From positions 87,200-151,199 of the forward strand of contig CAZRWW010000001.1 of NCBI GenBank assembly GCA_964603725.1: DNA of 64,000 nucleotides, written 5' to 3'. This DNA is from CAZDKK01 sp964603725. Its GTDB lineage: Bacteria; Eisenbacteria; RBG-16-71-46; CAIMUX01; WJJG01. Of the stretch, positions 1-8,593 are shown in pieces. Numbering within the stretch: position 1 is the first letter of the stretch; each line of letters begins with the position of its first letter. A model generated the notes under the pieces. The model did no database searches. It was given only the letters and a program-made list of their open reading frames with translations, and was not told the DNA's origin. Made by a program: the position numbers and the translations under genes.

Positions 1-23
1 CGCGCGCCCCTCGGGGGCGCGCG
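1..23 (-). terminator. Hairpin terminator of the first tandem secreted-protein gene
   Basis: A 10-bp perfect GC stem (1-10 pairing with 14-23, 3-nt loop) lies 30 nt past the stop codon of the gene at 54-866. No clear T-run is visible because the window ends here. A related hairpin follows the paralogue at 1198-1226, so the hairpin belongs to the duplicated unit. Confidence 0.6.
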
Positions 24-53
24 TCCGACGGAACTCGGCTTCCGTTCCTCAAG

Positions 54-866
54 CTACTGGAACAGAGCCTTCACCTGACCCCACGTCGAGCTCTCGACCG
101 GCGAGATGCCGCCGCTGCCCTCGAGAATGAAGGGCACGCCCTGGCCGGTGCCAGTGCCGGTGTCGATGAGCTGATTCCACATCCCCGAGGACGCGGTGTA
201 CTGGAGGCCGTCACCCGTCGTCGTCATGCCCAGGATCGTGACCGGCGGGCACCAGGGCCCGGAGGCCAGCGTTCCCGTGCAATCGAACGCGATGTAGTAC
301 CAGCCGGGTCCCAGGACCAGGGGCGGAGTGACCGCGCACACGTTCGCCATAACCGGACGGTTGGTGTCCATCATGGCGGTGTCGAGCACGCGGTACATGT
401 TCGCCCAGGCCGTCGTGACCAGGCGGTTGGTCACCGTGTCACCCCAGATCACGGCGCCGCCGGGAGGCACGTCATCGAAGATCCGGATGTACGCACCCGT
501 GTAGCTGGATGTCGTCCCGGAGCCTGTCTGATAGCCGAAGATCGTGACCTGGTTGATCGTCCAGGTGCAGCCCTGGGGAACCACAAAGTCATCGGCCATC
601 GTGTTCGGCAGCGTGTGCTGGAAGCCGAAGCCGTACGTCGACAGCCCCAGAGCGGTCTGGAGCACCGACGCGTTGGCGCCGCCGTAGCCGCCACCCGGGT
701 GGGTGACCAGCGGGCCGTTGTCGTACAGGACATCCCGTGAGGGAGTCCAAATCGGGCCGCCGTTGGGCGCGATGAAGCCCGTGACCGTCTCGGTGTCGGC
801 TTCGAAGTCCGCCAGCACCGGAGCGACCAAGGCTGCCAGCGCGAACAACACTGCAAAGCTGCGCAT
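54..866 (-). CDS. Secreted protein with C-terminal WGQVKALFQ tail (tandem copy 1)
   Basis: A 270-aa protein of unknown function. Residues 1-19 form a clear Sec signal peptide (MRSFAVLFALAALVAPVLA, then DFEAD). The mature part is rich in Gly, Thr and aromatic residues, as expected for a beta-sandwich domain. It has no membrane segment and no recognisable catalytic motif. The last residues, STWGQVKALFQ, recur in the neighbour at 1252-2064 and, with variation, in the secreted proteins at 31002 and 40867. The start is set by a strong AGGAGG ribosome site 8 nt upstream. The gene is almost identical to the next copy, with a few substitutions, so the duplication is recent. A role in the envelope or extracellular space is inferred from the signal peptide only. 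Confidence 0.85.
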   Translation of the reverse strand: MRSFAVLFALAALVAPVLADFEADTETVTGFIAPNGGPIWTPSRDVLYDNGPLVTHPGGGYGGANASVLQTALGLSTYGFGFQHTLPNTMADDFVVPQGCTWTINQVTIFGYQTGSGTTSSYTGAYIRIFDDVPPGGAVIWGDTVTNRLVTTAWANMYRVLDTAMMDTNRPVMANVCAVTPPLVLGPGWYYIAFDCTGTLASGPWCPPVTILGMTTTGDGLQYTASSGMWNQLIDTGTGTGQGVPFILEGSGGISPVESSTWGQVKALFQ

Positions 867-944
867 CTTCTAACCTCCTGTCGACACTTGCACGCTACAG
901 AGATTGTCGCCCTGTGGCTTCCTGCCCAGTGACACATCCCCGTA

Positions 945-1036
945 GCCGCGCACTCACTGAACGTAAGGTTGATGCAGCGGCCGGATCACTCTGCTGTGAG
1001 ACCCTTTCCCATTGCTGGGTGACCTGGTTCTCACAC
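945..1036 (-). promoter_or_regulatory. Conserved structured 5' leader, copy 1
   Basis: This roughly 92-nt block lies just downstream of the predicted start of transcription and is about 80% identical to 2144-2236 ahead of the paralogue. The roughly 60 nt between block and ribosome site have diverged. Read on the minus strand, GTGAGA (1034-1029) pairs with TCTCAC (1001-996) around an inner CCC-loop-GGG hairpin. A second helix joins GGCCGC to GCGGC. Both helices are kept in the two copies, and one pair changes between G-C and G-U. It does not match the c-di-GMP, cobalamin or other riboswitch cores I know. An RNA leader or a protein-binding region are both possible. Confidence 0.45.
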
Positions 1037-1041
1037 CAGCG

Positions 1042-1071
1042 ATCCTAATGGCACTTGAGAGCTGCATTCAA
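1042..1071 (-). promoter_or_regulatory. Sigma70-type promoter for copy 1
   Basis: On the minus strand TTGAAT (1071-1066) is followed after 18 nt by TAGGAT (1047-1042). The same arrangement (TTGAAG, 18 nt, TAGAAT) occurs at the same distance from the paralogous gene, which supports both. Confidence 0.5.
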
Positions 1072-1197
1072 GCGCCTTTTTGCAGTAACTCGGGAGCCCC
1101 CTCCACGGGGTCCATCCGACGGCCGGGAGAGCACCGGGAGTGCGGTCTGGTCGTCATTTTGGTTTACGGTTGTAACTAACCGTCCTCGCCTAAATGC

Positions 1198-1226
1198 AGA
1201 CGCGCACCCCCGAGGGGCGCGCGTCT
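1198..1226 (-). terminator. Hairpin terminator of the second tandem secreted-protein gene
   Basis: AGACGCGC (1198-1205) pairs with GCGCGTCT (1219-1226), and an inner CCCC/GGGG extends the stem past one mismatch. It lies 26 nt beyond the stop of the gene at 1252-2064 and resembles the hairpin at 1-23. On the minus strand it is followed by a moderately A/T-rich stretch (GCATTTAGG). Confidence 0.6.
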
Positions 1227-1251
1227 GATTCACTCAGCCTCAGTCCCAGGA

Positions 1252-2064
1252 CTACTGGAACAGAGCCTTCACCTGACCCCAGGTCGAGCACTCGACCGGC
1301 GAGCAGCCGCCCGTGCCCTCGAGAATGAAGGGCACGCCCTGGCCGGTGCCAGTGCCGCTGTCGATGGCCTGATTCCACATGCCCGAGGACGCGGTGTACT
1401 GGAGAGCGTCACCCGTCGTCGTGATGCCCAGGATCGAGACCGGCGGGCACCAGGGCCCGGAGGACAGCGTTCCCGTGCAATCGAAGGCGATGTAGTACCA
1501 GCCCGCGCTCAGAACCAGAGGCGGATCCACGGCGCACACGTTCGCCATGACCGGACGGTTGGTGTCCATCATGGACGTGTCGAGCACGCGGTACATGTTC
1601 GCCCAGGCCGTCGTGACCAGGCGGTTGGTGACCGTGTCACCCCAGATCACGGCGCCGCCGGGAGGCGCATCGTCGAAGATACGGATGTACGCACCCGTGA
1701 AGCTCGACGTCGTCCCGGAGCCGGTCTGGTAACCGAAGATCGTGACCTGGTTGATGGTCCAGGTCTGGCCCTGGGGAACCACGAAGTCATCGGCCATCGT
1801 GTTCGGCAGCGTGTGCTGGAAACCGAAGCCGTACAACGAAAGTCCCAGAGCGGTCTGGAGCACCGACGCGTCCGCGCCGCCGTAGCCGCCACCCGGGTGG
1901 GTGACCAGCGGGCCGTTGTCGTACAGGACATCCCGTGAGGGAGTCCAAATCGGGCCGCCGTTGGGCGCGATGAAGCCCGTGACCGTCTCGGTGTCGGCTT
2001 CGAAGTCCGCCAGCACCGGAGCGACCAAGGCTGCCAGCGCGAACAACACTGCAAAGCTGCGCAT
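1252..2064 (-). CDS. Secreted protein with C-terminal WGQVKALFQ tail (tandem copy 2)
   Basis: A 270-aa paralogue of the protein at 54-866, colinear over its whole length. It has the same 19-residue signal peptide and the same final STWGQVKALFQ. Differences are scattered single substitutions, for example Asn to Asp near residue 65 and Ser/Thr changes in the loops. They include two that alter cysteine content: a Cys near residue 100 in copy 1 is Gln here, and this copy has an extra Cys pair near the tail (GCSPVEC versus GISPVES). The AGGAGG ribosome site and the 20 nt around it are identical in both copies. Promoter, leader and terminator are also duplicated, so each copy is its own transcription unit. 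Function unknown. Confidence 0.85.
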   Translation of the reverse strand: MRSFAVLFALAALVAPVLADFEADTETVTGFIAPNGGPIWTPSRDVLYDNGPLVTHPGGGYGGADASVLQTALGLSLYGFGFQHTLPNTMADDFVVPQGQTWTINQVTIFGYQTGSGTTSSFTGAYIRIFDDAPPGGAVIWGDTVTNRLVTTAWANMYRVLDTSMMDTNRPVMANVCAVDPPLVLSAGWYYIAFDCTGTLSSGPWCPPVSILGITTTGDALQYTASSGMWNQAIDSGTGTGQGVPFILEGTGGCSPVECSTWGQVKALFQ

Positions 2065-2143
2065 CTTCTAACCTCCTGTCGACTCCCGCGCCGCCACAGA
2101 AACCAACGTCCCCCGGCTTGCTGCCAGGGGGCGCTTCCCTGCG

Positions 2144-2236
2144 GCCGCGCACTCACAGAACCACATGTTGTTGCAGCGGCCAGAACACTCTACCGTGAGA
2201 CCCTTCCCATTGCTGGGTGACCTGGCTCTCACACCC
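2144..2236 (-). promoter_or_regulatory. Conserved structured 5' leader, copy 2
   Basis: Counterpart of 945-1036, beginning about 80 nt upstream of the start codon at 2064. It keeps the GTGAGA/TCTCAC outer helix and the CCC-loop-GGG inner hairpin. Its second helix (GGCCGC with GCGGCC) is one canonical pair longer than in copy 1. Function is inferred only from conservation between two paralogous units. Confidence 0.45.
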
Positions 2237-2239
2237 AAG

Positions 2240-2269
2240 ATTCTACCTTGTCCCGGGCGCTCTCTTCAA
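2240..2269 (-). promoter_or_regulatory. Sigma70-type promoter for copy 2
   Basis: On the minus strand TTGAAG (2269-2264), an 18-nt spacer and TAGAAT (2245-2240, five of six consensus bases). The leader block begins a few nucleotides downstream. Confidence 0.55.
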
Positions 2270-2399
2270 GCCCTTTCTGCGCCTTTGTGGCGTGCCGTAA
2301 ATGAGTGTTTCAAATTGCCTAAAGTGTTCTTATATAATTGGTTGTGTGCCTTGTGGTCACCGGTCGCCACCGCCCGGAACCCTGGTCCGGGGCAGCCAC

Positions 2400-4946
2400 C
2401 TACTCCCACCAACGAATCAGTCGGGTAACGTGACGATTACCCATGTCAACATGGCTGGGCATGACCCGCACCGCGAATCCCTCGCGCCCGCTGCGCCGGC
2501 ACTCGATCTCGCCCCGGAACAGGTGTACGCGCTCACCCTCGTGACCCTCGAGGCGCATCACGACGGTCTCAGGCCCGGCGAGCTGGCCGCGAGCATCGAG
2601 ATGCCCGGTCACGATCTCGACGACCACGTCATCCGGCTGGAGCGCGCCGAGCTCGATCTGGCACCAGACGCCGATCTCCTGGCCGACCTTGGCCTCCTCG
2701 GTCCCGCTGGCGTGGACGCTGCGAATGCGCACGTTGTGCCATTCGCGCCCGACCCGCTCCTGCCAGGCGGCCAGCGCCCGGGCCCGCGCCCCCTTCTCGG
2801 CGGTGAGCGTCTGGTACCGCTCGGCGGTGGCCGCGTAGTACTGGCTCACGTAGTCGCACACCATGCGATTGGTGTTGAAGACCGGGCAGAGCTGGCCCAT
2901 CGCCGCCTTCATCTTGGCGATCCACCCGCGCGGCAGGCCATCCTTGCCGCGGGCGTAGAACAGCGGCACGATGTCGTTCTCCAGCAGATCGTAGATCGAC
3001 GCCGACTCGACCGCATCCTGGTAGTCCTCGTCCTGGTACTCCTCCCCGTGGCCGATCGCCCAGCCCACCTCGCGCGTGTAGGCCTCATCCCACCAGCCGT
3101 CCAGCACGCTCAGGTTCGGCGCCCCGTTGGCCACCGCCTTCATGCCGCTCGTGCCGCTGGCCTCGCGCGGCCGGCGGGGCGTGTTGAGCCAGACGTCGCA
3201 CCCCTGCACGAGATAGCGCGCGATCGCCATGTCGTAGTTCTCGAGGAAGATCACCCGGCGCCGGATGCGCTCATCGCGCACGTGGTGGATCAGATCGCGA
3301 ATCAGTCGCTTGCCATTGTCGTCCTGCGGATGCGCCTTGCCCGCGAAGATGATCTGCACGGGCGTCTCGGGATGGCAGAGGATGCGCACCAGCCGCTCGA
3401 AATCGCGGAACAGCAGGGTGCCCCGCTTGTACGGCGCGAATCTCCGGGCGAATCCGATCGTCAGCGTGCGCGGATCGAGCACCTCGCCGGCCATGCGGAT
3501 CTCGTTGTCGGGCGCGCCGCGGTTCTCGAGCTGGCGCGCCAGCGTCTTGCGGGCGAAGGCCACCAGCCGCTCGCGCCGCCGCTCGTGCGTGCGCCAGAGC
3601 TCCTCATCGGGAATCTCCGCCACGCCTTCCCAGACCGACTGGTCGGACGGATCCTCTGTCCAGCGCGGCCCGAGGTAGCGATCGAAGAGCGAGGCCAGGT
3701 CGAAGGAGATCCAGGAGCGGGCGTGAACGCCGTTGGTGATGTGGCCGATGGGGAGCTCCTCCTCCGGGGCGCCCGGCCACAGGTGGGCGAACATCCGCCG
3801 CGAGACCTGCCCGTGCAGGCGGCTGACGCCGTTGACGCAGTTGGCCAGCCGAATCGCCAGTACGGCCATGCTGAACTCGTCGCGCCGGACGTCGCGGCCG
3901 AGGTCGACCAGCCGCTCGACCGCAACGCCCATCCGATCGGCATAGGGCTTCAAGTAGACCTGCACGAGCGGCACCGGGAAGACGTCGATTCCCGCCGGCA
4001 CCGGCGTGTGCGTCGTGAAGACATTGCCCGCTTCGGCCGCCAGACGCGCCTCCTCGAACGAGAGCCCCGCCGTCTCCATCAGCGCGCGAATGCGCTCGAT
4101 GGCCAGGAAGGCCGAATGGCCCTCGTTCATGTGACACACGGTCGGCCGGATGCCCAGCGCCTCGAGGGCCCGCAGGCCCCCCACGCCGAGCAGCAACTCC
4201 TGGCGGATGCGCATCTCCTTGTCGCCGCCGTAGAGCTCGTCCGCGATGTCCTGATCGGCCTGGCTGTTGGCGGGGACATTGGTATCGAGCAGGATCAGCG
4301 GAATCCGGCCGACCTGCGCCCGCCAGACCTGCGCCACCACCTGGCGATCGGCCATGTCGACCAGCACGCGCAGCGGCGACCCGTCGGCCTTGCGCTCGAG
4401 GCTGATCGGCATCGTCGGGAAATCGTTGACCGGGTAGCTCTCATGCTGCCACCCGTCGTTGGTCAGGTACTGCCGGAAGTAGCCCTTCTGATACAGCAGG
4501 CCGACGCCTACCAGCGGGATGCCCAGCTCGGAGGCCGCCTTCAGGTGATCGCCGGCCAGGATGCCCAGGCCGCCCGAGTAGATCGGCATGCACTCGGTGA
4601 TCGCGAACTCGGCCGAGAAGTAGGCGACGTTGCACTGGTCTCCGTGCCGCAATCCCTCGCACATCCAGCCCTGGCGCTCCAGGTGGCGATGGAGCTCGCC
4701 CGCGACGCGCCCCATGTGGACGTGGAAGCCGTCGTCCTTGGCAAGTTGTTCGAGCCGGTGCTGGTCGACGTCGCCCAGCATCTTCACGGGATTGTGGCCG
4801 GAGGTCTCCCAAAGGTTCTTGTCGATGCGCCGAAAAAGCTCGATGCTGTCGTGGTCCCAGGCCCAGCGCAGGTTGTAGGCGATTTCCTTCAAGGGCAGAA
4901 GGGAATCGGGCAGGGCCGGGGTGACGTGGAACTGCTGAATACGCAT
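2400..4946 (-). CDS. glgP: Alpha-glucan (glycogen/maltodextrin) phosphorylase
   Basis: An 848-aa cytoplasmic enzyme that releases glucose-1-phosphate from the non-reducing ends of alpha-1,4-glucans, using pyridoxal phosphate. Length and motifs match the short bacterial/archaeal alpha-glucan phosphorylase family. The N-terminal block contains NLRWAWDHDS. The glucan/phosphate-binding middle contains GYFRQ and HMNEGHSAF. The PLP site lies in EASGTSGMKAVANGA, with Lys603 as the likely Schiff-base lysine, followed by LDGWWDEAY. A beta-rich C-terminal module of about 100 residues follows, as is usual in this family. The start has GAGGAGC upstream. No other glycogen gene is adjacent. The next gene on the right is divergent (5243), leaving a 296-nt spacer. 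Confidence 0.95.
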   Translation of the reverse strand: MRIQQFHVTPALPDSLLPLKEIAYNLRWAWDHDSIELFRRIDKNLWETSGHNPVKMLGDVDQHRLEQLAKDDGFHVHMGRVAGELHRHLERQGWMCEGLRHGDQCNVAYFSAEFAITECMPIYSGGLGILAGDHLKAASELGIPLVGVGLLYQKGYFRQYLTNDGWQHESYPVNDFPTMPISLERKADGSPLRVLVDMADRQVVAQVWRAQVGRIPLILLDTNVPANSQADQDIADELYGGDKEMRIRQELLLGVGGLRALEALGIRPTVCHMNEGHSAFLAIERIRALMETAGLSFEEARLAAEAGNVFTTHTPVPAGIDVFPVPLVQVYLKPYADRMGVAVERLVDLGRDVRRDEFSMAVLAIRLANCVNGVSRLHGQVSRRMFAHLWPGAPEEELPIGHITNGVHARSWISFDLASLFDRYLGPRWTEDPSDQSVWEGVAEIPDEELWRTHERRRERLVAFARKTLARQLENRGAPDNEIRMAGEVLDPRTLTIGFARRFAPYKRGTLLFRDFERLVRILCHPETPVQIIFAGKAHPQDDNGKRLIRDLIHHVRDERIRRRVIFLENYDMAIARYLVQGCDVWLNTPRRPREASGTSGMKAVANGAPNLSVLDGWWDEAYTREVGWAIGHGEEYQDEDYQDAVESASIYDLLENDIVPLFYARGKDGLPRGWIAKMKAAMGQLCPVFNTNRMVCDYVSQYYAATAERYQTLTAEKGARARALAAWQERVGREWHNVRIRSVHASGTEEAKVGQEIGVWCQIELGALQPDDVVVEIVTGHLDARGQLAGPETVVMRLEGHEGERVHLFRGEIECRRSGREGFAVRVMPSHVDMGNRHVTRLIRWWE

Positions 4947-5180
4947 GCGGGTAGCTCCTCATACGTCGGCGTGTGCCAGTCGAATCGGACCCCTCGATCC
5001 GCGGTCGGGGCCTGGGCGGGTCATCCGGCGCGAAGGGTCTGCAGGCCCGGAGGGTCCGCCGACGCACGCAGGCTACCCCAATGCAACGGTTCGGTCAAAC
5101 GCAGCGCGGATCGCCAAGCGGTCTTCACCAGCCCCCACACTATCGCGGGGCCCTCGCCCGGACGAAGGCGGGCGCCGCGG

Positions 5181-5212
5181 CACCGGGGCATCGGGGCATC
5201 GGGGCACCGGGC
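5181..5212. repeat. Short tandem repeat, 4 x 8 nt
   Basis: Four units of CAYCGGGG lie in the spacer between the divergent phosphorylase and lipoprotein genes, about 20 nt upstream of the latter's ribosome site. Confidence 0.7.
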
Positions 5213-5242
5213 GGGATTCGAGCAACGGCGGGAGGGCTGACC

Positions 5243-6781
5243 ATGCTCAGGCGAGCAGGGTCCCGGATGGCAGCGGAGCTGACGGCGGCGGGGATCGTGG
5301 CGATCCTGTGGGCGGGGTGCGACAGCAGCGACCCTTGTAGCTGCGTCCAGGCCGATCGCACCCCTCCGGCGGCGATCACCGACCTGACGATCGAGGGGGG
5401 CGCGGCCGCGCACCTCGACTACTTCACCCTGCGCTGGACGGCCACCGGCGACGATCACGACGTCGGCACGGCGGCCGCGTACGACCTGCGCTACAGCCGC
5501 ACCGAGATCGTCGGGGACACGGAATGGTCGCGGGCCACCGCGTTGACCGGGCTCCCCGCGCCCAGCGCAGCGGGCACGCCGGAAGCGCACGAGGTGCACG
5601 ACCTGGCGCCGGGCACCTACTACTTCGCCCTCAAGGCGCGCGATGAGTTCGGCAACTGGTCGCTCAGGTCGAACAGCGTCTCGGGCGAGCTGGCCGCGCC
5701 GGCCGACACGATCCCGCCAGCGGCCATCGAGGATTTGCGCCTGGACATCGCCGCGACGACCGCCACCAGCCTCAGACTGATCTGGACCGCCGCCGGCGAC
5801 GACAGCACGACCGGCACGGCGGCGGCCTACGATGTGCGCTACAACACGACCGGCATCGCAGGCGAGCCCGACTGGGCGTCGGCGACCCAGGTGTCGCATC
5901 CGCCGGCCCCGGGCGCAGCCGGGACGACCGAGGGTCTGACAGTCGCGGGACTCGATCCCGGGACCCTGTATTACTTCGCCATCAAGGTCGTGGACGACGC
6001 CCAGCTAAGCTCCGCCCTGTCGAACGTGGCCTCCGGGGCCACGCTGGGATCGCGTCGCTGGCGCGTGAATCCGGATGGATCGGGGGACTTCACGCGGATC
6101 TCCCCCGCGATCGCGGCGGCCGCGGATCTCGACACCATCGCGATCGCCGCCGGCGCCTACAGCGACACGCTGCTCATCAGCGGCAAGTCGCTGGTCCTTC
6201 TGGGCGCGGGGGCGGACCGCTGCGTCGTCTCGCACCCGACGCAGTCCGAGCTCGTGCTCACGATCGAAGACGCGTCCGGCGTCCTCCTGCGGGGCCTGGC
6301 CTTCACGCAGCAGAGGACCGCGTGCAGCAACGCGGTTGTCATCCGGAACTCCCAGGCGGTCGTGTTCGAAGATTGCGCCCTGTACCACTGCGGGCTGACG
6401 TCCGAGGAGGAGTCGGAGGTTTCGCTGCTGCGTTGCACGCTCGACGGGCAATGCGAGTACCTCTGCGACATGGCGATCTCCCTGATCGAGATCTACTCGG
6501 GACAGGCTCGGTTCGAGAACTGCATTCTCTCCACCCAGACGGGCGGATCCACGAAGATCACGTGCGGCGAGGCCACCGATCTGACGTTCAAGTGCTGCGA
6601 CATCCTGGCCGAGCTGGACGGATGCGGGGATCCCCTCGGGCACGATGGCAACTTCGCCGCGGACCCCCTGTACGTCGACGCCCAGAACCGCGACTTCCGC
6701 CTGCAGCCGGGCTCGCCCTGCCTGGCCGGGGCCTCGCCCGCGGGATGCGGGCTGGTGGGCGCGTTCGGGGCGGCCGAGTAG
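5243..6781 (+). CDS. Lipoprotein with two fibronectin III domains and a beta-helix domain
   Basis: A 512-aa exported protein. The ATG at 5243 has GGAGGG 6 nt upstream and gives a signal peptide ending in the lipobox LWAGC, so the protein is probably lipid-anchored. Two fibronectin type III domains follow. Each begins PPAAI-x-DL, contains a W-T-A-x-GDD stretch and ends in YYFA-K, at roughly residues 35-150 and 155-260. The remainder (VNPDGSGDFTRI...) has the short repeating strands of a right-handed parallel beta-helix, as in pectate-lyase-like and DUF1565-like surface proteins. Such proteins usually bind or cleave polysaccharide, but no catalytic site is evident. It is convergent with the next gene, 3 nt apart. 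Confidence 0.85.
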   Translation: MLRRAGSRMAAELTAAGIVAILWAGCDSSDPCSCVQADRTPPAAITDLTIEGGAAAHLDYFTLRWTATGDDHDVGTAAAYDLRYSRTEIVGDTEWSRATALTGLPAPSAAGTPEAHEVHDLAPGTYYFALKARDEFGNWSLRSNSVSGELAAPADTIPPAAIEDLRLDIAATTATSLRLIWTAAGDDSTTGTAAAYDVRYNTTGIAGEPDWASATQVSHPPAPGAAGTTEGLTVAGLDPGTLYYFAIKVVDDAQLSSALSNVASGATLGSRRWRVNPDGSGDFTRISPAIAAAADLDTIAIAAGAYSDTLLISGKSLVLLGAGADRCVVSHPTQSELVLTIEDASGVLLRGLAFTQQRTACSNAVVIRNSQAVVFEDCALYHCGLTSEEESEVSLLRCTLDGQCEYLCDMAISLIEIYSGQARFENCILSTQTGGSTKITCGEATDLTFKCCDILAELDGCGDPLGHDGNFAADPLYVDAQNRDFRLQPGSPCLAGASPAGCGLVGAFGAAE

Positions 6782-6784
6782 CCG

Positions 6785-8308
6785 TCAGGGGGCGCGGCGC
6801 CCGGTCTCCCCGCGCTCCGCGACGCGCTGATCGACAGGCGCCCCCGCGGCGACGGGATCGCCCTGGCTCAGCGAGTCGATGAAGGCTTCCAGGGTCTGGG
6901 TCAGCACGCGATATCCATCCTGATTGGGCCACGGGCCCGATCCCGCGAACTCCCGCCGCAGGTAGTTGTGATCGCCGACCAGAGGCGCAAAGAGGTCGAC
7001 AACCGGCCAGCCCATGCGTTCGCCGAGCTCCTTGAGACCCCGGTTCACCTTCGCGATGCGCCCCACATAGGTCCCAGCGGCCGAGTCCGACTCGGCCGCG
7101 ATCGGGGGAATGGTGGCCAGAATGGGCAGGATCCCACAGTCCAGCACGGCCTCGCCGAGGATGCGCGTTTGGAGCAGAAGCTGCTGCGGCTTGACGACGT
7201 CGCGTAGCGGCGGCAACAGCACGAACTGCATGGGCACCAGCGAGACGACGTCCTGTTCGGCGCGCAGCATGAGCTGAATCATGTTCTGGCCGCTGATGGA
7301 ACGATTGACGATGTTCTTCTCACGCAGCGCGCGCAGCAGCTTCCACTCGGCGCCCACGTCGGCGCCGTAGACGATCGTCAGCGCCCCGCGCCGGTAGCGG
7401 CCTTCCTGCATCAGCTTGAGGTTGGACTCGCGGAAATGGCTCACGTTGGCCGGATCCCTCGCGATTCGGCTCAGCTCCTCGATCCGCGTGCGGTACTCGT
7501 TCGCTTTCAGGACGGTGGCGAGACTGAGCGCCAAGGAGAGCACCGCGGCGGCCGTCATCACCGGAAGAGCCGTGGGGATCTTCCTGGGCGCGGGGGGCCT
7601 GAACGCCGGGAGACGACGGCGAGGGGCAGGATCACGGTCCGGCGCGGGCGCGGAATCGGGCTCGGGCTCCTCGCCGGGCTCGAGCCCGGCGGGGGGCGCT
7701 GGCTCCTCGACAGGCTCGGCTGCAGCGAAGGGCGCTGGCTCCTCGTCGGGCTCGGCCTCGGCGGCGGGCGCTGGCTCCTCGTCGGGCTCGGCCTCGGCGG
7801 CGGGCCCTGGCTCGGCGACAGGCTCGGCTGCAGCGGTGGGCGCTGGCTCGGCGACAGGCTCGTCCTCGGCCGGAGGCTTGGCGCCGACTTCAGGCCCGGG
7901 CTCGGCCAGGATATCAATCCCGGCCAGCTCCTCGAGCTCGGCAATGACATCGGGGTCCAGGGCGGGCTCGGCCGCAGGCGGCTCCTCCATCGCCGGCGGC
8001 GCCTCGGCGGCCGCAGGCGGCTCCTCCACCGCCGGCGGCGCATCGGCGGCCAAAGGCGGCTCCTCCACCCCCGGCGGGGTCTCGGCCGCAGGCGGCTCCT
8101 CCACCGCCGGCGGCGCATCGGCGCCGGGTGACGGGCCGGCCTCGGGCGCGATGCCCTCGTCCAGCTTGGCCTCCGCGAGCGCCCGGATCATGTCATCCAC
8201 AGCGGCCGGCGACTCTGCGTCGGCTCCCGCCGCAGGCGGGCCGCCTTCGGGCGGGATCGCTCCCTCGGAGCCCTCGGGGGGCCGGTCGATCTCGTTGGGC
8301 TCGGTCAC
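6785..8308 (-). CDS. Membrane-anchored SGNH-like protein with Pro/Ala/Glu-rich N-terminal region
   Basis: A 507-aa protein in three parts. Residues 1 to about 240 are low complexity, built of repeats such as PPAVEEPPAAE and AEPDEEPAP. One transmembrane helix lies near residue 250 (ALPVMTAAAVLSLALSLATV). The last 240 residues resemble an SGNH/GDSL hydrolase fold: IVYGAD at the block I position, NRSISGQN for block II, and PWPNQDGYRVL near the end for block V. The nucleophile Ser of GDS is not present (GAD), and the expected Asp-x-x-His is replaced, so hydrolysis by the usual triad looks unlikely. The start is GTG with AGAGGAA upstream. The acidic, proline-rich segment probably extends through the envelope or lies in the cytoplasm. 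Orientation is not clear. Confidence 0.75.
   Translation of the reverse strand: MTEPNEIDRPPEGSEGAIPPEGGPPAAGADAESPAAVDDMIRALAEAKLDEGIAPEAGPSPGADAPPAVEEPPAAETPPGVEEPPLAADAPPAVEEPPAAAEAPPAMEEPPAAEPALDPDVIAELEELAGIDILAEPGPEVGAKPPAEDEPVAEPAPTAAAEPVAEPGPAAEAEPDEEPAPAAEAEPDEEPAPFAAAEPVEEPAPPAGLEPGEEPEPDSAPAPDRDPAPRRRLPAFRPPAPRKIPTALPVMTAAAVLSLALSLATVLKANEYRTRIEELSRIARDPANVSHFRESNLKLMQEGRYRRGALTIVYGADVGAEWKLLRALREKNIVNRSISGQNMIQLMLRAEQDVVSLVPMQFVLLPPLRDVVKPQQLLLQTRILGEAVLDCGILPILATIPPIAAESDSAAGTYVGRIAKVNRGLKELGERMGWPVVDLFAPLVGDHNYLRREFAGSGPWPNQDGYRVLTQTLEAFIDSLSQGDPVAAGAPVDQRVAERGETGRRAP
7660..8120 (-). repeat. Degenerate coding repeats (Pro/Ala/Glu-rich segment)
   Basis: Within the SGNH-like gene, imperfect units of about 30-45 nt encode EEPPAA-type and AEPDEEPAP-type blocks. 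They are in frame and specify a flexible linker. Confidence 0.7.
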
Positions 8309-8593
8309 GCGTTCCTCTCAAGCTGGTCGCCCGGGCAGGCGCCCGGGGACTCTTCCCGGCCGCGTCCCACCGGGCCGGCGCCCGGGATTCCCCTGGGCCG
8401 GCGCTGGGGCGGACGCGACACAACGCCCGGTCTGACTATCGGCATCGGGGAGGGCCATCATTCGAAGCCGCACCCGATCTTGATTCGCCCGGAGCGCCGG
8501 CCGGAATGCCGGCAGCAAACCCGCCAGAGGGTGCCGGGCGGACCGGCGCTGTGCTAGGTTGCAGCTGGCCGGCACCGCCGGCCGGGAGCTCGG
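8309..8593. other. Divergent spacer without recognisable feature
   Basis: A 285-nt GC-rich region between the divergent SGNH-like and MttB-like genes. It contains several GGCCGGCGC words but no clean tandem array and no convincing promoter or terminator. Confidence 0.4.

Noticed and set aside
945..1036. Possible c-di-GMP (GEMM) riboswitch upstream of the tandem genes
   Set aside because: The conserved AGGGCAAAC-type and GGGACGCAAAGCC core of GEMM-I is absent, so only an unnamed structured leader is reported.
1045..1233. Small open frame between the two tandem genes
   Set aside because: It spans the promoter of one unit and the terminator of the other, with no ribosome site.
2301..5240. A 979-codon plus-strand open frame opposite the phosphorylase gene
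   Set aside because: The phosphorylase reading is unambiguous. The antisense product has no recognisable domain and is a GC-driven shadow.
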